Of a DNA stretch of 64,000 nucleotides, positions 60,094-64,000 are shown piece after piece; position 1 is the stretch's first letter, and each line of letters starts with the position of its first letter. A model generated the notes under the pieces. That model saw only the letters and a list, made by a program, of their open reading frames with translations, did not search any database and was not told the origin of the DNA. A program made the translations under genes and the position numbers. Source of the DNA: a candidate division Zixibacteria bacterium RBG-1 (GTDB lineage: Bacteria > Zixibacteria > MSB-5A5 > DSPP01 > RBG-1); NCBI GenBank assembly GCA_000447245.1, contig AUYT01000001.1, forward strand, positions 1,048,001-1,112,000. The letters are read 5' to 3'.

Positions 60094-61026
60094 ATGCCCA
60101 TTTACAAATTAGAAGAGCTCAATTACGTGGAGCTGCAGGAGTTGGACAAACATAGAACAGTGTTCTTTTTAACTATTTCCCCTTTAGAAGAGCACGCCCC
60201 TTACCTGCCGATAGGGACGGATATTTTCACCTCCTCATTTTTTGCCCAGACCTCGGCCGAAGAGTTGATTCAAACCAAACCGGACTGGAATGTGGTTATG
60301 ATTCCGCCTCTTTATTTAGGGACTTACGTTTTCAAATTTGTCGGCTCGGTTGTGCACCGTCAGAGAATAATTTTAGAAGTATTAAAAGATTACGGCAAAT
60401 CTATAGCCAGCTGGGGATTTGAGCACATTGTGCTCTTTTCAGCTCACGGGGGAGCCGGGCATATAGCGGTCCTGGAAGAAGCGGCCAAAAAAATTTCCAG
60501 AAAATACAGGATAAAAATGATATCCCTGACCGGAAAAATCGCGGTAGATTTTCTGTTCGGGAAATTCATCGAGAAAATCCAGGCCAATCTACAGAGACCT
60601 CTGGATGAAAAAGAGGTTAGTAACCTCAAATATGATTACCATGCCGGCTGGTGGGAAACCTCTATGATGTTAAAAATCCGGCCAGATTTAGTCAAAGAAA
60701 GTTTCAACCAATTCCCGCCGGTTCTGATTGAAAACCCTCTCCAGCTCAAATCAGATGCGGCTTTGAAATTAGGCCAGGGGTTCGGCTATTTCGGCACCCC
60801 TTCTTTTGCGGATAAAAAATTGGCCGAGGCCTCTTTCCAAGCCTTCCAAGAAGAGGGGATGAAGATTATTTACCGCTTTTTAGATGGGGAGGATGTCTCC
60901 TCCGACACCACCTCGCTGCCCTATAAAGCCCTGATTTTCAGAACCAATTTCAAAAGAAATCTTCTGATTGCGACCTCCTTAATTCTGGCACTGCTGGTTT
61001 ATCTGGTAATACGCTTCCTCTTATAA
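60094..61026 (+). CDS. Creatininase-family amidohydrolase with C-terminal membrane anchor
   Basis: 310 residues. Metal-site motifs of the family: SPLEEHAPYLPIGTD (Glu, His, Asp), FSAHGGAGH (His) and HAGWWETSMML. This family includes creatininase, MftE-type peptidases and FAPy deformylase, so the substrate is open. Unusually, the last ~30 residues are a hydrophobic helix (LLIATSLILALLVYLVIRFLL) preceded by basic residues, implying a tail-anchored cytoplasmic enzyme. No ribosome-binding site is seen. Its neighbour is a sugar transferase. Confidence 0.87.
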   Translation: MPIYKLEELNYVELQELDKHRTVFFLTISPLEEHAPYLPIGTDIFTSSFFAQTSAEELIQTKPDWNVVMIPPLYLGTYVFKFVGSVVHRQRIILEVLKDYGKSIASWGFEHIVLFSAHGGAGHIAVLEEAAKKISRKYRIKMISLTGKIAVDFLFGKFIEKIQANLQRPLDEKEVSNLKYDYHAGWWETSMMLKIRPDLVKESFNQFPPVLIENPLQLKSDAALKLGQGFGYFGTPSFADKKLAEASFQAFQEEGMKIIYRFLDGEDVSSDTTSLPYKALIFRTNFKRNLLIATSLILALLVYLVIRFLL

Positions 61027-61039
61027 TCAAAAAAAATAC

Positions 61040-61068
61040 TTGACAATCCCGAATCGGGATATTTTAAT
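61040..61068 (+). promoter_or_regulatory. Promoter with palindromic spacer, upstream of sugar transferase
   Basis: TTGACA (61040-61045), 17 bp, TTTAAT (61063-61068). The spacer holds a 15-bp palindrome ATCCCGA-A-TCGGGAT (61046-61060), a good operator candidate. Confidence 0.6.
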
Positions 61069-61084
61069 ACCTGCTTATTAAATA

Positions 61085-61245
61085 GTGGTGGAGGGGAAAA
61101 CTATCGGTATTCAATTTATAACCTAAAAAGGAAACTTTTAGCAAAGCCGGGCTGAGAAGTTGCATCCTTTTGCAAAAAATGGGCTTATTCCCATAGTTTG
61201 TTTAAATCTCTTTTTCGGCCGAGGGGTTGTTGTATTAAACAAATA
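61085..61245 (+). promoter_or_regulatory. Structured 5' leader of the sugar transferase gene
   Basis: Four possible hairpins in a row: AGCC-G-GGCT, TTGCA/TGCAA (near 61160-61175), ATGGG/CCCAT and TTTGTTTAA (61197-61205)/TTAAACAAA (61235-61243) enclosing TCGGCCGA. Contains TAGCAAAGCC, reminiscent of one segment of c-di-GMP-I riboswitches, but the GCAAACC segment is missing. Unclassified. Confidence 0.45.
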
Positions 61246-61400
61246 CTATAACTAACCTAGATAATAAAATGAATAACAATAAGTTGAGCACTGTCCATAA
61301 ATTGAACAAAAGGGGTTATTTTTCTAAAATCTCAAACCTAAAAAAATTCATTCTGGCAGAATTTTTGCGAATCAAAGCGGCCAAAGACGGAGGAGGAGCT

Positions 61401-62264
61401 ATGGGTTGGAGTTTTATCAATCAAGAAGATTGGGAAAATGATAAGCTTTTACTGCAACAGTCTGATTTGCTGGTAACCAATTCCCGAGCATTGGATGAAC
61501 AGCTGTCCTTTTTCCCTAACCCCAACAATCTTTTTGCCGGCTCAAGCGCCAGCATTCTAGATGAGCCGGAATGGCTTTCAAAAAATAAAACCACCCGGAG
61601 TAAAAGATTTCTCGATTTTCTCCTGGCGAGTATGGGATTGATTATAACACTCCCCTTGATTTTGGTGATTTCACTATTCATTAAAGTGACCACCGGCGGA
61701 CCGGTTTTTGAAAAGCATCTGGTAGTAGGACAGGACCGGAGAAGAAAAGGCAGAAGAAGATTAAGAGCCATCCGTTTCAAATATGACAGCCGTCAGAAAG
61801 ACCGCAGAAGGGATAATTACCTGGGGAATCCCTTCATATTATACAGATTCAGAACCATAATTCAGGAGTCAAAATCCAGCGAATTAAGCTTTGATTTCTA
61901 CCAGAATAGGCCTTATGTATACTGGATGAGCCAATTCCTGCGAAAGACCAGCTTAGATAAATTGCCCCAATTACTCACTGTATTTAAAGGGGATATGAGC
62001 ATAGTAGGCCCGGAGCCGGAAACCTATCATGCGGCAGAAAAGCTCTACCGGAAGTATGATAATTACAAGATGCGCCTGAAAGTCAAGCCCGGTCTAACCG
62101 GTCTGGCTAAGCTGGCGAATCTGACCGAAAGCAAAAAAGAAGATAAAAAAAGGAAACTCTTCTGGGACTTAAAATATGTCTATAATTACAGCTTGGAGCA
62201 GGACTTCAAGATTCTGGTAAAATCGGTCAAACAGCACTTTTTCGACAAAGCGGTTTTCAATTAA
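61401..62264 (+). CDS. Bacterial sugar transferase (polyprenyl-phosphate glycosyl-1-P transferase type)
   Basis: 287 residues from the ATG at 61401, which follows GGAGGAGGAG; an ATG at 61269 gives 331 residues but has no ribosome-binding site. One hydrophobic hairpin-type segment (FLDFLLASMGLIITLPLILV) and the catalytic domain: GGPVFEKHLVVGQ, ILYRFRTI, LRKTSLDKLPQLLTVFKGDM, SIVGPEPET and KPGLTGLAKL. It initiates exopolysaccharide or O-antigen synthesis on undecaprenyl phosphate. An Arg-rich insertion of about 35 residues (DRRRKGRRRLRAIRF...RQKDRRRDN) separates VGQ from FILYRFRTI, where ordinary members have about ten residues. Confidence 0.88.
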   Translation: MGWSFINQEDWENDKLLLQQSDLLVTNSRALDEQLSFFPNPNNLFAGSSASILDEPEWLSKNKTTRSKRFLDFLLASMGLIITLPLILVISLFIKVTTGGPVFEKHLVVGQDRRRKGRRRLRAIRFKYDSRQKDRRRDNYLGNPFILYRFRTIIQESKSSELSFDFYQNRPYVYWMSQFLRKTSLDKLPQLLTVFKGDMSIVGPEPETYHAAEKLYRKYDNYKMRLKVKPGLTGLAKLANLTESKKEDKKRKLFWDLKYVYNYSLEQDFKILVKSVKQHFFDKAVFN

Positions 62265-62297
62265 CAAAACCCCTCTCGTTTTTTTCATGGCGGTCAA

Positions 62298-62330
62298 AGT
62301 CGAGCCCTTTTTGCAGGGCTCAACTTTTTT
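62298..62330 (+). terminator. Rho-independent terminator
   Basis: GAGCCC/GGGCTC (extended by AGT/ACT past one mismatch), loop TTTTTGCA, then six Ts. Confidence 0.8.
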
Positions 62331-62664
62331 ATGCCAGAGTAAAGAAGATAACAGCTCCTGACTAAAGTAAAATCCTAAGGCTTCTCGTCACTTCTGATAT
62401 TTTAAGACCAAATCTCTTCTAGAAACTTTCAATTGGTTGAGTAGATACCGCCAAAGAGCCAGTAAATGCAGGCACTTACAGCCCTCACTTTTCCAGAAAA
62501 TTCCGAGGTCAAAAAGATTTATGGTTCATAATGGGGAAATCCCCTCACTTAACAAGTTGCAAAATGCTTCACTTTCGGCTAAAAGAAAATGATTTTTCCG
62601 GTCATTATTCTTCTCATATAATCTGGAAATTTTCCGATTAATTAATAAAGAGAAAAAGAGGTCT
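62331..62664. other. Gap before the response regulator
   Basis: About 330 bp with no supported gene. A small hairpin TGGGGAAATCCCCTCA-like at about 62532-62547 is the only structure seen. Probably carries the promoter of the next gene; no convincing -35/-10 or -24/-12 was identified. Confidence 0.55.
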
Positions 62665-64000
62665 ATGCACAATATATGCTTAATCGAAGATGACCAGGAA
62701 ATAGCCAAAAACATATCCCAGTTTTTCAACCGGGATTACCAGTTTTATGCTTTTACCGAAGGGACCAAAGCTTTGGCTTCCATCCCCCAGATTAAACCGG
62801 ATTTGGTCCTTTTAGATGTCAATCTCCCCGATTTATCGGGGCTGGAAGTCTTGAAGAAAATCAAAGAGCAGAATAACAAACTGCCGGTCATAATACTGAC
62901 GGGTTACATTTCCACCCAGACTGCCATCGAAGCCATGAAAGAAGGGGCTTATGAGTTTATCACCAAGCCCTTCACTTTAGAAAAGCTCTCCGGTGAAATT
63001 AAAAAAGCTCTGTCGGACCACGGCGCTCCTCCCAGCAATTACACCAAGACCGTAGAAACAACCGTGGAAGCAGATGAGATAATCGGCAAATCACCGGAAG
63101 TGGTTGAAATCGCCAAATTAATCGGACAGTTAGCCAAGACCGATACTCCCATATTGATTCTGGGTGAATCCGGCACCGGCAAAGAGCTAGTAGCCAAAGC
63201 CATTTACCACAACTCCAATCGCAGGGAGAAACCGTTTGTAACCATCAACTGTTCCTCATTGCCGGAAGTAGTTTTAGAATCGGAATTATTCGGTCATGAA
63301 AAAGGGGCTTCGGCTTCGGCTTTTTCACGCAAAATAGGAAAATTCGAGCAGGCCCAGGGGGGCACAATATTCTTGGATGAAATTGCCGACACCTCGGTCT
63401 CAATTCAAAACCGAATCTTGAGAATTTTAAATGAGCAGGAGTTCGAAAGGAACGGGGGGGATGAACCCATCAAAGCCGACGTCCGCATCATCGCCTCTTC
63501 CAGCAAATCCTTAGTGGATTTGATCAAAGACGGAAAATTCAGAGTGGATTTATTTTACCGCCTTAAAGTGGTGTCTATCTATCTACCCCCTTTGAGAGAA
63601 AGAAAAACCGATATCCCGCTTTTGGCCAATCATTTTCTGAAACGATATACCAAGGTCAACCAAAAAGAGATTAAATCGATTTCCCGGGATGCTCTGGAAC
63701 TTCTGGTGAAATATCCCTGGCCCGGAAACGTCAGAGAATTGGAGAACAATATTCATACCGCAGTGGTGATGGCTAAAGGTGAGATTCTTCTGCCGGAGCA
63801 TTTTCCGATTTTCTCGGATACCAAAGATAAGGTTTCTTTTGATTATGAAAAAGTGCAGAATGATTACTACAAAATTTTTGCCGAAGTGTTGGAGCCGATT
63901 TTTGCCAGAGTGGTGAATAATTCGCAGGGGTTTATTTATGAGCATCTCTTAGCGGCTTTGGAGAAGGCGGTGCTGGAAAAGATTTTGAAGCATAATAAAG
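62665..64000 (+). CDS. NtrC-family response regulator with degenerate GAFTGA loop (3' end outside window)
   Basis: 445 residues are visible; the frame is open to the end. Receiver domain (1-120): acidic pair in CLIEDDQE, phospho-acceptor Asp51 in VLLDVNLPD, Thr in ILTGY and Lys in TKPF. AAA+ domain: IIGKSPEVVEIAKLI, Walker A GESGTGKELVAKAI, Walker B TIFLDEIAD, PWPGNVRELENN. The sigma-54 contact loop, GAFTGA in activators, reads GASASA here (FGHEKGASASAFSRKIGKFE). It may regulate without contacting sigma-54, as known for TyrR and Rhodobacter NtrC. The DNA-binding domain is beyond the window. AAGAGGT precedes the ATG closely. Confidence 0.9.
   Translation, partial: MHNICLIEDDQEIAKNISQFFNRDYQFYAFTEGTKALASIPQIKPDLVLLDVNLPDLSGLEVLKKIKEQNNKLPVIILTGYISTQTAIEAMKEGAYEFITKPFTLEKLSGEIKKALSDHGAPPSNYTKTVETTVEADEIIGKSPEVVEIAKLIGQLAKTDTPILILGESGTGKELVAKAIYHNSNRREKPFVTINCSSLPEVVLESELFGHEKGASASAFSRKIGKFEQAQGGTIFLDEIADTSVSIQNRILRILNEQEFERNGGDEPIKADVRIIASSSKSLVDLIKDGKFRVDLFYRLKVVSIYLPPLRERKTDIPLLANHFLKRYTKVNQKEIKSISRDALELLVKYPWPGNVRELENNIHTAVVMAKGEILLPEHFPIFSDTKDKVSFDYEKVQNDYYKIFAEVLEPIFARVVNNSQGFIYEHLLAALEKAVLEKILKHNK

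Noticed and set aside
61130-61200. c-di-GMP-I (GEMM) riboswitch
   Set aside because: Only the GCAAAGCC-like segment is present; the GCAAACC segment, the GAAA-tetraloop helix and the terminal GG-x-TAGCCGGGTT part are missing.

Overview
This is a gene-dense bacterial chromosome segment of moderate-to-low GC. Three secreted proteins carry dockerin-type calcium-binding repeats. Other secreted proteins include lipoproteins, a SBBP beta-propeller protein and a PD40-like propeller protein. Two sigma-54-type AAA+ regulators and a Glu/Asp-tRNA amidotransferase (gatA, gatB) are present. This combination, together with many dispersed intergenic hairpins, fits an uncultivated FCB-related lineage; candidate phylum Zixibacteria is my best guess. 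That placement is inference from gene style, not a computed phylogeny. I saw no rRNA, tRNA, CRISPR array, insertion sequence or prophage.

Layout. 1-5.5 kb: tail of an O6-alkylguanine-DNA alkyltransferase gene, a small beta-barrel protein, small membrane proteins, a short-chain dehydrogenase, two DinB-fold proteins, a YjbQ protein and a lipoprotein. 5.6-9.4 kb (minus strand): a dockerin/propeller protein, a TPR-sigma-54 activator and a small secreted protein. 9.6-13 kb (minus): a TPP riboswitch followed by thi4, an isochorismatase-family gene and thiC. 13-15.5 kb: a secreted HEYGH metalloprotease with dockerin and a zinc-ribbon protein. 15.6-21 kb: a radical-SAM-like protein that has lost its cluster cysteines, then rsmB, a PASTA protein without a kinase, and rpe. 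21-22 kb: a frameshifted DUF3800 gene followed by a compact structured element. 22-27 kb: the conserved translation cluster ffh-rpsP-khpA-rimM-trmD-rplS-rnhB-yraN. 27-31.5 kb: two tandemly duplicated TPR genes beside the NFACT gene, with a scar of the NFACT 3' end between the TPR copies. 31.5-38 kb: yicC, gmk, rpoZ, topA, xer, argF (apparent CTG start) and a thioesterase. 38-48 kb: glnA, gatA, a lipoprotein, gatB, purN, a GT39-like glycosyltransferase, purC and purH. 48-54 kb: a frameshifted paralogue of the metalloprotease N-terminal domain, coaBC, a family 4/5 uracil-DNA glycosylase, dnaB, mlaE and mlaF. 54-57.5 kb: yajC-def-fmt-rng. 58-64 kb: the SBBP/dockerin protein, a repeat-rich gap, a membrane-anchored creatininase-family protein, a sugar transferase behind a long structured leader, and the start of an NtrC-type response regulator whose GAFTGA loop is degenerate.

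How it fits together. Most of the window is housekeeping: translation, RNA maturation, purine and thiamine synthesis, nitrogen assimilation and replication. Accessory secreted and surface genes lie between the housekeeping blocks, usually flanked by repeat-rich gaps. The most unusual points are: (i) a family of intergenic hairpins with a constant core and self-complementary but variable arms; (ii) the TPR duplication scar; (iii) two AAA+/radical-SAM proteins missing their defining motif; (iv) a DUF3800 gene plus structured element; (v) a new secreted domain shared by two loci. Two genes are frameshifted in A- or T-rich tracts, so assembly or sequencing error must be excluded first.
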